Below are positions 37,398 through 46,674 of a stretch of 64,000 nt of DNA, piece after piece (position 1 is the first letter of the stretch; each line of letters begins with the position of its first letter). The notes under the pieces were generated by a model. It did not search any database and was not told where the DNA came from. It saw nothing but the letters and a program-made list of their open reading frames with translations. The stretch comes from Acetoanaerobium pronyense (GTDB lineage Bacteria; Bacillota; Clostridia; Peptostreptococcales; Filifactoraceae). Made by a program: the position numbers and the translations under genes. Location of the stretch: assembly GCF_017874355.1 (NCBI RefSeq), contig NZ_JAGGLI010000007.1:1-64000 (forward strand). The letters run 5' to 3'.

Positions 37398-37896
37398 AAA
37401 CCATTCTTACAAAAATATTTTGGTCCTTTTCATATACATTAGAAACTGTTTTTAGACTTACTGATTTTTGATTTAGGTTAAATAGCAAGTCTTTACTTAT
37501 ATTATTCTCTGTTTTTTTAAATTCCTTAAAAAGGAAATAATAATCATCCTGAGAATCCTCAGAGACAAGCTCGGATAGGGTATGGTTAAGTACATCTGAT
37601 ATATCAAGATTGAGCATATCAAGAAGTGTTGAGTTTACTCTGACAACTATACCATCCAAATCACATATTGCATATCCAACTGGCGCTTCGTCGAATATAG
37701 AATAAAAATGACTTTGTTTATTTTCAAGTTCTCTTTGTATTCTTCGAAGCTCTTCATTTTGAATCTCAAGTTCTTGGTGAAATATGCTAACCTCTTCTGA
37801 TATTATATCCATAAGCTCTGGAGAAAGATGGTTATTTTCATCTCCTAGGTCTTTAATTATATTCATTAATCTGGATTTAAATCTTTCAACTTTCAC
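37381..37896 (-). CDS. Single-PAS sensory protein
   Basis: A 171-residue protein with an N-terminal helical/coiled-coil part (residues about 25-65, rich in Glu and Leu, EIQNEELRRIQRELE) and one PAS domain (about 65-170, FDEAPVGYAICDLDGIVVRVN). No output domain. The helix resembles the coiled coil of the CheB-CheR-PAS protein, so the two may interact. Its 3' end overlaps the phosphatase gene tail-to-tail by 17 bases. Confidence 0.8.
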   Translation of the reverse strand: MKVERFKSRLMNIIKDLGDENNHLSPELMDIISEEVSIFHQELEIQNEELRRIQRELENKQSHFYSIFDEAPVGYAICDLDGIVVRVNSTLLDMLNLDISDVLNHTLSELVSEDSQDDYYFLFKEFKKTENNISKDLLFNLNQKSVSLKTVSNVYEKDQNIFVRMVFIKNN

Positions 37897-38044
37897 TTAA
37901 TCACTTCCTAATTTATATTTCATCATTATATTGAGTTGTCCAACTTTACTTAAAAAATTATAGTTATATATTACCATAATGGCATGTGTTTTAGCCCTAG
38001 GAAATATTTTTGTTAGTTTTTAAGAAGCGATTTTTTGAACTTTA

Positions 38045-38797
38045 TTAGCTTATCATACCGCCATCTATTACCACTGTAGTTCCTGTAACATACCGTGCAT
38101 CATCAGAAACTAAAAAAGCTACAAGTTTACCTATTTCTTCTGGCTTACCTACCCTCTTTAAAGGGATAGATTCAATTAGTTCTTTGGTTTGCTCAGAAGG
38201 GTCTTCAAGCATATCCTTTGTCATAGCTGTCTCTATCATACCAGGGCAAATCGCAATAGCTCTGATACCATCAGGACCATGCTTGGTAGCAGTATCACCT
38301 GTAAGACCTATAACTCCATGTTTTGAAGCCGTGTAGGCAGGACTTGCTGTACCTCCTCTTAGACCAGCTATAGAAGCTATATTTATAATTACCCCATATT
38401 TATTTTCTAACATATTTTCAAGGGCATATTTAGTCCCCAAAAATACCCCTTTTAGATTTACGCTAATTATCTTATCAAAAGCCTCTTCATCAGTAGTAGG
38501 GAAGGTTTCTTGACCATCAAATATACCTGCATTATTTACAAGGATATCTATTTTCCCGTATTTTTCTATAACCTTAGATATTGCTTCCTTAAAAATCTTA
38601 GCATCTGAAACATCAGCTTCGAGAGAAACTCCTTTTCCACCATTTTCCTCTATCATACTTAGGGTTTTATCTCCCTTTTCTTTAGTACGGTTCAGTATAG
38701 CTACTACTGCTCCTTCTCTTGCAAGTTCTAATGCAATTTCCCTTCCGTTTCCCGAGCCAGCTCCAGTTACTATAGCAATCTTATCATTTAACTTCAT
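38045..38797 (-). CDS. Short-chain dehydrogenase/reductase (SDR)
   Basis: A 250-residue classical SDR oxidoreductase. The NAD(P)-binding TGAGSGNG motif is near residue 11, NNAG near 88 and the catalytic YxxxK in YTASK near 154 with the upstream Ser. The C-terminus ends in VTGTTVVIDGG, typical of 3-oxoacyl reductase-like and gluconate/sorbitol-type SDRs. The substrate cannot be told. It stands alone, divergent from rnfC. Confidence 0.88.
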   Translation of the reverse strand: MKLNDKIAIVTGAGSGNGREIALELAREGAVVAILNRTKEKGDKTLSMIEENGGKGVSLEADVSDAKIFKEAISKVIEKYGKIDILVNNAGIFDGQETFPTTDEEAFDKIISVNLKGVFLGTKYALENMLENKYGVIINIASIAGLRGGTASPAYTASKHGVIGLTGDTATKHGPDGIRAIAICPGMIETAMTKDMLEDPSEQTKELIESIPLKRVGKPEEIGKLVAFLVSDDARYVTGTTVVIDGGMIS

Positions 38798-38914
38798 GAA
38801 AATAGTCTCCTTTCTTCAAGCATAAAAATAGTTAACCTTCCTTATATAGTCTACCCTCTATACACTTTCTTACTCATAAATGAGAAAATCTGTAAAAATT
38901 CCTTTAATGATATT

Positions 38915-38944
38915 TTGTGAAAATTAATCCCCTTTGGGTATAAA
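38915..38944 (+). promoter_or_regulatory. Candidate promoter of the rnfC-rnfD pair
   Basis: TTGTGA (38915-38920), an 18-base spacer and TATAAA (38939-38944), about 30 bases before the rnfC start. Confidence 0.45.
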
Positions 38945-38977
38945 AATAGTGATTGCTTTATAAATGAGGGGGATATT

Positions 38978-40288
38978 ATGAATATTTTTAGATACTTAAA
39001 TGCAAAAGGAGCTAAAATTCCAAATCATAAAGAACTGACCAAGGATTTAAAAGTAGAGGTGCTTGAACCGCCAAAATATCTTTATTATCCGATGGCAATG
39101 CATATAGGCAAGCCTTCAAGGCCTGCAGTTAGGGTGGGGGATAAGGTAAAGATTGGAACACTTCTTGGGGAAATAGAAGAAGGACTTTCTGCAAATATAC
39201 ATTCTTCAGTGTCAGGACAGGTGGTTTCAATTGGAGAGGACGAAGCCTTTAGAGGAAAGGGAAAATCCATTGTTGTAGAAAATGATTTTATGGATGAAAA
39301 GAAAAAATTAGAACCACTCTCTGAAACCATAACTCCAGAAGAATTTGCAAAAAGGCTTGAGGAGGCTGGAATCACTGGAAAAGGTGGAGCTGGATTTCCA
39401 GCTCATATCAAATATGATATGGAAAAGCATGAAACCGAATATTTGGTGATAAATGGAGCTGAATGTGAGCCGTATTCTACTACTGACCACAGGGCTATGG
39501 TGGAATATGCAGATGAGATAATAGAAATTACAAGTCTTATAATGAAGATTTATCACATTGATGAATCTTATATAGCAATAGAAGACAATATGAAGGAAAG
39601 CAAGGAAGCACTTGACAAAGCAATTATAAAAAAAGATGCGAAAAATATAAAGGTACACGAGCTTCCAGCTGTATATCCTCAAGGTCACTCTGCCCTTCAA
39701 ATTGAGCAGGTCCTTGGCATTGAGATTAAAGAAGGAGAGCGCTCTGGAGATGTGGGAGTCCTTCAGTCAAATGTATCCACAATAAAAGCTATTTATGATG
39801 CAGTATTTAAAGACGACCCTCTTTATAAAAGAATAATAACAGTGACTGGTCCTATGATTAAAAATCCTAAAAATCTTATGGTAAGGATAGGGACGAAAGT
39901 AGAGGATATAGTAGAAAAATGTGGTGGGTTTAATGAAGGGGAGAGGTTAAATATCAGCGGAGGGCCAATGATGGGCAAGTCCTTTGATGACCTTTCCCTT
40001 CCAGTAGACAAGGATACTACAACCCTACTTTTTCTAAAAAAACACCTTATAGAAGAAGAAAAGCCCTGTATCAGATGTGCAAAATGTATATTACACTGCC
40101 CAGTTAGTATTCAGCCTATAAGAATCAGTAATGCATATAGAGAAAGAGAATATCATCTTGGAAAACCCCTCAAATCTGAGTCCTGTATAAACTGCGGAAC
40201 TTGCAGTTATATATGTCCATCAAAGATAAATCTTCTTGATGACATACAGAAACTAAATAAAGAGCTGGAGGAAAAAGATGATGAGTAA
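38978..40288 (+). CDS. rnfC: RnfC-like electron transport subunit
   Basis: A 436-residue protein with the RnfC layout: an N-terminal barrel with GLSANIHSSVSGQV, the NADH/FMN-binding GITGKGGAGFPAHIKY and NGAECEPYSTTDHR (residues about 130-165), and two 4Fe-4S clusters (CIRCAKCILHCPV and CINCGTCSYICPS). It would pass electrons between NADH and ferredoxin in an Rnf complex. The C-terminus overlaps rnfD by 11 bases. The other Rnf genes do not follow. Confidence 0.9.
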   Translation: MNIFRYLNAKGAKIPNHKELTKDLKVEVLEPPKYLYYPMAMHIGKPSRPAVRVGDKVKIGTLLGEIEEGLSANIHSSVSGQVVSIGEDEAFRGKGKSIVVENDFMDEKKKLEPLSETITPEEFAKRLEEAGITGKGGAGFPAHIKYDMEKHETEYLVINGAECEPYSTTDHRAMVEYADEIIEITSLIMKIYHIDESYIAIEDNMKESKEALDKAIIKKDAKNIKVHELPAVYPQGHSALQIEQVLGIEIKEGERSGDVGVLQSNVSTIKAIYDAVFKDDPLYKRIITVTGPMIKNPKNLMVRIGTKVEDIVEKCGGFNEGERLNISGGPMMGKSFDDLSLPVDKDTTTLLFLKKHLIEEEKPCIRCAKCILHCPVSIQPIRISNAYREREYHLGKPLKSESCINCGTCSYICPSKINLLDDIQKLNKELEEKDDE

Positions 40289-41249
40289 AAAATTTAGCCC
40301 ACCTTTTATAAAATCAAGTTTCACTAGCAGAAACATAATGCTGGATGTAATCATAGCCCTTGTCCCTGTATCGATGATGGCTGTAATAAATTTTGGGATA
40401 AGAAGCCTTATGATGATAGTCCTTGGAGTAGCCTCAGCTGTTTTTTTTGAATATGCTTATCAAAAGACCATGAAAAAAGAAGTTACTATAAATGACCTTT
40501 CTGCTGCAGTCACAGGTTTACTTTTGGGACTAAGCCTTCCATCTACTGCTCCACTTTGGGTAGTAGTGTTTGGAACAGCAGTTGCTATACTTTTTGTTAA
40601 ACAGCTTCCTGGGGGAATAGGAAAAAACACCTTAAATCCAGCTGTTTTTTCAAGGGTACTTATAAAAATCCTATTTACACCTCAAATTACAAACTGGGTG
40701 CTTCCTGGTCCAGATGCGGTATCTGCTGCTACACCTCTTAGCTTTATTGGAAATGGAAGTAAAAGTATTCCAGCTATGGCCCCTTCTTTTTATGATGTGT
40801 TTATGGGAAATATAGGTGGAAACGTGGGGGAAATGGTAAAATGGGCAATAATCCTAGGATTTGCCTATCTTGTAATTCGAAAAGTCATCGATTTTTGGAT
40901 TCCAGTAGCAACCCTTGGTGGTCTTTTTCTTACTACCCTTTTGTTTGGAGAATCTGACTACAGCTTTGCTCTTTATCACGTGCTTTCCGGAACTGCCATG
41001 TTTGCAGCTGTGTTTATGGTTACTGACTATACATCTGGTCCTCTCAACAAAAAAGCCAGAATATATTATGCTTTAGCTATAGGGATACTTACAGGAATCA
41101 TTAGATATGTTTTTGATCTTCCAGGAGGGATTGGTATTGCAATGCTCACTATGAATCTAATGGCTCCTATCCTCGATGCTGTATGCACACCACGAGTTTT
41201 TGGTCACAAGGGAAGAATCATTCCTTTATCTGCTGTATTTAGAAGGTAA
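40278..41249 (+). CDS. rnfD: RnfD-like membrane subunit
   Basis: A 323-residue membrane protein with about nine helices. The flavinylation site DAVSAATPLS (normally SGAT) lies near residue 150 and would carry covalently bound FMN. LPGGIGKNTLNPAVF and the C-terminal GGIGIAMLTMNLMAPILD are typical of RnfD/NqrB. It overlaps rnfC. No rnfG, E, A or B is found downstream, where a terminator and purine permease follow. Confidence 0.9.
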   Translation: MMSKKFSPPFIKSSFTSRNIMLDVIIALVPVSMMAVINFGIRSLMMIVLGVASAVFFEYAYQKTMKKEVTINDLSAAVTGLLLGLSLPSTAPLWVVVFGTAVAILFVKQLPGGIGKNTLNPAVFSRVLIKILFTPQITNWVLPGPDAVSAATPLSFIGNGSKSIPAMAPSFYDVFMGNIGGNVGEMVKWAIILGFAYLVIRKVIDFWIPVATLGGLFLTTLLFGESDYSFALYHVLSGTAMFAAVFMVTDYTSGPLNKKARIYYALAIGILTGIIRYVFDLPGGIGIAMLTMNLMAPILDAVCTPRVFGHKGRIIPLSAVFRR

Positions 41250-41331
41250 AAATCTAAAAATTATATTTTATCAGAGAATCAGCTGGGTTAAATAATGTCA
41301 TATGCAAAATACGTATTAAACAACTAAAATC

Positions 41332-41377
41332 AAAGCATATAGTTCGTGATAATACGAATTATATGCTTTATTTTTTT
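41332..41377 (+). terminator. Terminator after rnfD
   Basis: AAAGCATATAGTTCGT (from 41332) pairs along its length with ACGAATTATATGCTTT (to 41369), followed by ATTTTTTT. Part of its left arm (ATATAGTTCGT) is also the complement of 41440-41450, see the purine permease promoter. Confidence 0.85.
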
Positions 41378-41398
41378 ATAAAATATTTAGAAAAACCC

Positions 41399-41450
41399 TT
41401 GATTTATAAAAAAAAATCATTTAAAATATACATGTAGATACGAACTATAT
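41399..41450 (+). promoter_or_regulatory. Purine permease promoter with a PurBox-like motif
   Basis: TTGATT (41399-41404), a 17-base spacer and TAAAAT (41422-41427) form a good promoter. ACGAACTATAT at 41440-41450, close to the expected start point, resembles the core of Bacillus PurR boxes (CGAAC) and repeats in inverted orientation at 41337-41347. Control by a purine repressor is an inference. Confidence 0.45.
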
Positions 41451-41500
41451 TAATACAATTTTACAAATCATACGCAATTATTCTTAGGAGGTTTAGTTTG

Positions 41501-42832
41501 ATGGATATGGCAACTAAAGGCAATGTGGGTCTTTTAGAGAGAACCTTTAAGCTTTCCCAGCACGGCACTGATGTAAAGACAGAAATTTTAGCAGGTATTA
41601 CAACTTTTATGACTATGGCTTACATACTTGTGGTAAACCCTCTTATCCTTGCAGATGCAGGAATGGACAGAGGAGCAGTATTTGTTGCAACAGCACTTTC
41701 CGCTGCGATTGCTACTTTTATTATGGGATTTTTAGCTAACTATCCATTTGCACTTGCACCTGGTATGGGGCTTAATGCATTCTTTGCATACACTGTAGTA
41801 CTTACAATGGGATATACATGGCAGTTTGCTCTTGCAGCTGTTTTTATAGAAGGAATAATCTTCATCATACTTACATTTTTTAATGTCAGAGAAAAAATAA
41901 TAGACGCCATACCAATGGGCCTCAAAAACGCAGTTAGTGCCGGTATAGGTCTTTTTATAGCTTTTATAGGACTTGCAAATGTAGGACTTGTAAAGTCAGG
42001 AGGAGCAATCCTTGAAATCGGAAACCTTAGAGATCCTCTAGTAGTACTTACTCTTGCAGGGCTTGTACTTACAGCTGGTCTTCTTGCTAGAAACATAAAA
42101 GGAGCTTTCCTTGTAGGTATGCTTGTAACTACAGCAATAGGTATGGGAATTGGAATAGTAGCACTTCCTCAAGGATTTATCGCTGCTCCTCCATCACTTT
42201 CTCCTATATTTGGAGCACTTTTCCAAGTTGAAACTGCTAGCATATTTAGCATCCAAATGGTAATAGTAGTATTTACATTCCTATTTGTAGATTTATTTGA
42301 TACAGTTGGTTGTCTTGTAGGACTTGCAGCTAAGACAAAAATGCTTGATGAAAACGGAAAACTTCCAAAGGCTAAGCAAGCACTTTTTGCTGATGCGGTT
42401 GGAACTACAGCAGGAGCTATACTTGGTACATCTACAGTAACTACATATATCGAAAGTGCATCTGGAATGACTGAAGGAGGAAAGACAGGACTTACAGCTG
42501 TTGTTACAGGAATCCTGTTTTTAGTATCACTGTTCTTTGCACCTATATTCACTGCAATACCATCTCAGGCTACATCACCTGTACTAATACTTGTTGGAGT
42601 GCTTATGGCTTCATCAATGCTTGAAATAGATTTTCATGATATGACAGAGGCTATACCAGCGTTTCTTACAATAATCATGATGCCCCTTGCTTACTCTATA
42701 GCAGAAGGAATCATGTTTGGAGTAATATCTTTTGCTGGAATTAAGCTTCTTGCAGGAAAAGGCAAGTCAGTTACCCCTGCTCTTTATGTCCTTGCAGTAG
42801 TATTTATATTCAAGATAGTTGTTGCAGGATAG
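41501..42832 (+). CDS. Guanine/hypoxanthine permease (AzgA/PbuG-type)
   Basis: A 443-residue membrane transporter of the nucleobase family COG2252. The N-terminal signature TEILAGITTFMTMAYILVVNP and LAPGMGLNAFFAYTVV (residues about 25-95) is diagnostic; the C-terminal half has LFDTVGCLVGLA. About 13 helices. It imports purine bases, which fits its place before the purine synthesis operon. ATG at 41501 is chosen over TTG at 41498; AGGAGG is at 41486-41491. Confidence 0.92.
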   Translation: MDMATKGNVGLLERTFKLSQHGTDVKTEILAGITTFMTMAYILVVNPLILADAGMDRGAVFVATALSAAIATFIMGFLANYPFALAPGMGLNAFFAYTVVLTMGYTWQFALAAVFIEGIIFIILTFFNVREKIIDAIPMGLKNAVSAGIGLFIAFIGLANVGLVKSGGAILEIGNLRDPLVVLTLAGLVLTAGLLARNIKGAFLVGMLVTTAIGMGIGIVALPQGFIAAPPSLSPIFGALFQVETASIFSIQMVIVVFTFLFVDLFDTVGCLVGLAAKTKMLDENGKLPKAKQALFADAVGTTAGAILGTSTVTTYIESASGMTEGGKTGLTAVVTGILFLVSLFFAPIFTAIPSQATSPVLILVGVLMASSMLEIDFHDMTEAIPAFLTIIMMPLAYSIAEGIMFGVISFAGIKLLAGKGKSVTPALYVLAVVFIFKIVVAG

Positions 42833-42849
42833 TACAATTAAATATATGA

Positions 42850-42884
42850 CCCGCTTATTTAGTAAAATAAGTGGGCTTTTTTTT
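42850..42884 (+). terminator. Terminator between the purine permease and the purine operon
   Basis: CCCGCTTATTT (42850-42860) pairs with AAATAAGTGGG (42865-42875), then a T-run. Only about 50 bases remain before purE, and I see no clear promoter there. Confidence 0.85.
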
Positions 42885-42936
42885 ACAATAAAGTATGAAA
42901 TTATCCATTTTAGTTACCCTTTTAAGGAGTGGTTTT

Positions 42937-43425
42937 ATGAAAATAAGAGTAATTATATCATCAGAAAAAGAAAAAGAGATAATGCTTGGAGCAAAAGAAA
43001 TCACAGATATAATGGGTTTTGATATTGGTTATACGGATATAGGAGGCTCTAGTTTCGAGGATTTAAAAAATGAAATACTAGAGTGGGAAAAAGATACAGA
43101 AATATATATAGTGACAGCAGCAGAGAATCTAGAACTTCCAAAGCTGATTGCTCAAAATACAAAAAGGCCAGTGATTGCAGTACCTATAAAAACAGAAAAA
43201 TATAAGTCACTTGAGCTGCTTGAGAGTGTAGTAAATATGGGAAGTGAAGGCCCATACTGTACAGTCGCTATAAATGGAGCTGCAAACTCAGCACTTCTTG
43301 CCTGTCAGATGATAGGAGCAAAAGATGAAAAAATGTACGAAAGACTTGAAGAATATAGGGAAGAACTAAAAAATATGGTAGCTGAAAAAGAAAGACTTCT
43401 CCTTGAAAAAATCTCAGCTGTATAA
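42937..43425 (+). CDS. purE: Divergent PurE-like protein (AIR carboxylase/N5-CAIR mutase homologue)
   Basis: A 162-residue protein at the head of the purine operon. The C-terminal half matches PurE (RPVIAVPIKT, then VNMGSEGPYCTVAINGAANSALLACQMIG). The N-terminal half lacks the usual GSxSD start and SAHRTP loop, and the GAGGAAHLPG segment is replaced by TAAENLELPK. It may be a non-standard or weakened enzyme, or have another role. No purK is nearby. ATG at 42937 follows AAGGAG at 42924-42929; an upstream in-frame ATG at 42895 has no site. Confidence 0.75.
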   Translation: MKIRVIISSEKEKEIMLGAKEITDIMGFDIGYTDIGGSSFEDLKNEILEWEKDTEIYIVTAAENLELPKLIAQNTKRPVIAVPIKTEKYKSLELLESVVNMGSEGPYCTVAINGAANSALLACQMIGAKDEKMYERLEEYREELKNMVAEKERLLLEKISAV

Positions 43426-43486
43426 AAATATCGAAAAGAAAAAAGCATTAGGTCGTATTTTATGAATTATAAATTGGAGGCTAATT

Positions 43487-44182
43487 ATGAAAATGCTTTA
43501 TGAAGGCAAGGCAAAGCAAGTTTTTTTAACAGATAAAGAAGGGGAATACATCGTTCACTTTAAAGATGATGCAACAGCTTTTAACGGAGTGAAAAAAGAA
43601 AAGATAACGGGAAAAGGCGAGCTAAACAACGCCATATCATCCCTTATATTTGAGATGCTTGAAAAAGAAGGAATCAAAACTCATTTTATAAAAAAGATAA
43701 ACTCAAATGATATGCTGGTAAAAAAGGTAAATATACTACCCCTTGAAGTAATCATAAGAAATCTAAGTGCCGGGTCACTTTCCAAAAGACTTGGTCTTGA
43801 GGAAGGGATAGAGTTTGAGGAGCCTGTATTTGAACTTTGCTACAAAAGAGATGACCTAGCAGACCCTATAATAAATGACGACCATGCAGTGATACTTGGC
43901 CTTGCATCAAGGGTAGAAATAGAGCAAATCAAAAAAGAAACCCTAAAGATAAATGAACTACTAAAGACATTTTTCCGAAAAGCAAATCTAAGGCTTATAG
44001 ATTTTAAGATAGAGTATGGCAGGACAGATGATGGAGAGCTTCTTCTTGCAGATGAGGTTTCTCCTGATACATGCAGACTATGGGACATACATACAAATGA
44101 AAAGATGGACAAGGATAGATTTAGAAGAGATTTGGGATCTGTTATAGAAGCATATCAAGAAGTATTAGAAAGGATAAAATAA
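43487..44182 (+). CDS. purC: SAICAR synthetase PurC
   Basis: A 231-residue enzyme joining CAIR and aspartate with ATP. Family motifs: [32 protein letters not shown] and [14 protein letters not shown]. Length is normal. GGAGG precedes the ATG; purF starts one base after its stop codon. Confidence 0.97.
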   Translation: MKMLYEGKAKQVFLTDKEGEYIVHFKDDATAFNGVKKEKITGKGELNNAISSLIFEMLEKEGIKTHFIKKINSNDMLVKKVNILPLEVIIRNLSAGSLSKRLGLEEGIEFEEPVFELCYKRDDLADPIINDDHAVILGLASRVEIEQIKKETLKINELLKTFFRKANLRLIDFKIEYGRTDDGELLLADEVSPDTCRLWDIHTNEKMDKDRFRRDLGSVIEAYQEVLERIK

Positions 44183-44183
44183 A

Positions 44184-45530
44184 ATGTGCGGAATAGTAGG
44201 AGTATACTCAAAAGAACCTGTAGCAAGAGATTTATTTTATGGACTAAACACCCTTCAGCATAGAGGACAGGAAAGCTGCGGACTAGCAGTATCCCATGGA
44301 AAAGATATGCACTGCCACAAAGGTATGGGGCTTGTTCAGGAGGTATTTAGAGAAGATATTTTAAAAACCCTTACTAAAGGAAATGTAGGAATAGGACATG
44401 TAAGATACTCTACAGCAGGAGGAAGTACTGAGTTCAATACCCAGCCACTTCTTGGATTTTCCAAGGGAAATAGAGTAGCAATGGCCCACAACGGAAATCT
44501 TATAAACAGTCAGCTACTTAGGACTAGACTTGAAGAAGACGGGATGATGTTTCAAACAACTATAGATTCCGAGGTAATACTCTACCTGATATCAAGATAT
44601 TATAACGGAGATATGGTAGAAGCTGTTGAAAAAACAATGTCCTATATCAAAGGGGCATACTCGGTTGTAATACTTATGGAAGATACCCTTGTGGCCTTTA
44701 GAGATCCATACGGGTTTAGACCTCTTGTGATGGGAAAAAGGGGAGACGACTATATATTCGCATCTGAGACAGGAGTTATTGACGTACTTGGAGGAGAGTT
44801 TGTAAGAGATATAGAGCCAGGAGAGATAGTGATAGTCAAAGATGGAGAAATGAAGACTCATATCACTTCGCAAATAGCACCAATGTCATCTTGTATCTTT
44901 GAACATATATATTTTGCAAGGACAGATGCCATACTTGATGGCGTAAATACCTATGAATTTCGAGTAAAGACAGGAGAAATCCTTGCAAAAGAGCATAAGG
45001 TTGATGCAGATATAGTAGTTCCAGTTCCAGATTCAGGATGGCCAGGAGCCATAGGATTTTCAAAAGAATCAGGAATTGAAGTTAAAGAAGGACTTGTAAA
45101 AAATAGATATATGGGAAGAACATTTATAAAGCCTACCCAAAAAGAAAGGGAAATAGCTGTAAAACTAAAGCTAAACCCTATAGCTCAGGTAGTAAAAGGT
45201 AAAAAAGTGGTACTAGTGGATGACTCTATAGTAAGGGGAACTACATCAAAGAGACTGATACAAAGTATTAGAGCAGCTGGAGCAAAGGAAGTTCATATGA
45301 GAATCACATCCCCACCAGTTACTCACCCTTGTTACTTTGGAATAGATACCCCAAGAAGGAAGAGCCTTATTGCAGCAAATAGCACAGTAGAAGAGATAAG
45401 AGAAGAGATAGGAGCAGACTCACTAGGATTTATATCGATAGATGGACTAAGAGAAGCAGCAGGAAAAGACTATAAATTCTGTAAGGCCTGCTTCGACGGA
45501 GAATATCCCTTGGACCCATGCGTCCTCTAA
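44184..45530 (+). CDS. purF: Amidophosphoribosyltransferase PurF
   Basis: First committed enzyme of purine synthesis: PRPP and glutamine to phosphoribosylamine. The N-terminal nucleophile Cys directly follows the start Met (MCGIVGVYS), so no propeptide is needed. GHVRYSTAGGS, HNGNLIN and the PRPP loop VVLVDDSIVRGTT are present. Cys residues in KACFDGEYP and CIFEHIYF fit the iron-sulfur cluster of the Bacillus-type enzyme. A palindromic repeat begins 11 bases after the stop. Confidence 0.97.
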   Translation: MCGIVGVYSKEPVARDLFYGLNTLQHRGQESCGLAVSHGKDMHCHKGMGLVQEVFREDILKTLTKGNVGIGHVRYSTAGGSTEFNTQPLLGFSKGNRVAMAHNGNLINSQLLRTRLEEDGMMFQTTIDSEVILYLISRYYNGDMVEAVEKTMSYIKGAYSVVILMEDTLVAFRDPYGFRPLVMGKRGDDYIFASETGVIDVLGGEFVRDIEPGEIVIVKDGEMKTHITSQIAPMSSCIFEHIYFARTDAILDGVNTYEFRVKTGEILAKEHKVDADIVVPVPDSGWPGAIGFSKESGIEVKEGLVKNRYMGRTFIKPTQKEREIAVKLKLNPIAQVVKGKKVVLVDDSIVRGTTSKRLIQSIRAAGAKEVHMRITSPPVTHPCYFGIDTPRRKSLIAANSTVEEIREEIGADSLGFISIDGLREAAGKDYKFCKACFDGEYPLDPCVL

Positions 45531-45541
45531 CCCGAGCCACG

Positions 45542-45560
45542 GGGACGTATCTAGTGTCCC
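45542..45560 (+). repeat. REP palindrome, copy 1
   Basis: GGGAC-GTATCTAGT-GTCCC, in the purF-purM gap. Member of the family associated with the RAYT gene at 56215-56967. Confidence 0.85.
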
Positions 45561-45568
45561 ACTCACCC

Positions 45569-45595
45569 GAGACAAGGGGACGTATCCATTGTCTC
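45569..45595 (+). repeat. REP palindrome, copy 2, with compensatory change
   Basis: GAGACAA (45569-45575) and TTGTCTC (45589-45595) form a 7-bp stem around the constant GGGGACGTATCCA loop. Both arms differ from copy 3 by one base each and still pair. Confidence 0.85.
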
Positions 45596-45636
45596 GCTTA
45601 AAAAGTTTTGAATTTTACACCTAGGAGGGTTTTTAT

Positions 45637-46674
45637 ATGGATAAATTAACATATGCTCAGTCTGGAGTAAATATAGACGAGGGAAATAGAGCTGTAGAGC
45701 TTATGAAGGAAAAGGTTAAATCTACTTATACAGACGGAGTAGTAGGAGATATTGGAGCTTTTTCAGGAGGATTTTCCCTAAAGGCATTTATGAATATGGA
45801 GGAGCCTGTGCTATTATCTGCCACAGATGGAGTAGGGACTAAACTCCTTGTTGCCCAGATGATGGATAGCCATGCTACAGTTGGACAAGACCTTGTGGCA
45901 ATGTGTGTGAATGACCTTATATGCCAGGGTGCAAGACCCCTATTTTTCCTTGACTATATAGCAACAGGAAAAGTAAGTGCAGAGAAGGTAGCAGGCATAG
46001 TTGCAGGAATTGCAGATGGATGCAAGATGGCAAACTGCGCATTAATCGGTGGAGAAACTGCTGAAATGCCAGATCTTTACAAAGAAGATGAATACGACCT
46101 TGCAGGATTTGCAGTTGGGATAGCAGACAAAAAAAAGCTTATAGACGGCAGCAAGGTAAGTGAAAAGGACGTGATTGTAGGCCTATCATCAAGCGGAATC
46201 CATAGCAACGGATACTCTCTAGCTAGAAAGCTTTTCTTTGACAAGCTAAATCTAAACCTTGATGACCAGTTTGGAGAAGCAGGGAAAAAAATAGGAGATA
46301 TGCTTCTTACACCAACTAAAATATATGTAAATACGGTTATGGAAATTTTGGAAAAATTCGAAGTGAAGGGTATAGCTCACATCACAGGAGGAGGACTTCT
46401 TGAAAACGTACCAAGAGTACTAAATGATGACCTTGATGCCCATATATACAAAGATTCTTGGGATATGCCAGATATATTTCAGGGAATAATAGACCTGAAT
46501 ATGATAGAAGAGGAAGAGCTTTACAGAAGCTTTAACATGGGAATAGGAATGGTTCTTATTGCCAGCGAAAGTGATGCCCAAGGAATATTTGATTTAGTAA
46601 ACAGCAAAAAAATAGATCAGGCTCATATCATAGGTACGATAGAAAAAGGTTCAAAAAAGGTAGTGTTAAAATGA
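45637..46674 (+). CDS. purM: AIR synthetase PurM
   Basis: A 345-residue ATP-dependent cyclo-ligase. Motifs: GAFSGGF, DGVGTKLLVAQ, GGETAEMPDLY and HITGGGLLENVPR. AGGAGGG precedes the ATG. Its stop codon overlaps the purN start (ATGA). Confidence 0.97.
   Translation: MDKLTYAQSGVNIDEGNRAVELMKEKVKSTYTDGVVGDIGAFSGGFSLKAFMNMEEPVLLSATDGVGTKLLVAQMMDSHATVGQDLVAMCVNDLICQGARPLFFLDYIATGKVSAEKVAGIVAGIADGCKMANCALIGGETAEMPDLYKEDEYDLAGFAVGIADKKKLIDGSKVSEKDVIVGLSSSGIHSNGYSLARKLFFDKLNLNLDDQFGEAGKKIGDMLLTPTKIYVNTVMEILEKFEVKGIAHITGGGLLENVPRVLNDDLDAHIYKDSWDMPDIFQGIIDLNMIEEEELYRSFNMGIGMVLIASESDAQGIFDLVNSKKIDQAHIIGTIEKGSKKVVLK

Noticed and set aside
41250-41500. Purine riboswitch before the purine permease
   Set aside because: Expected by context, but I cannot find the conserved loop and junction bases of the purine aptamer; the region has a plain terminator and promoter instead.
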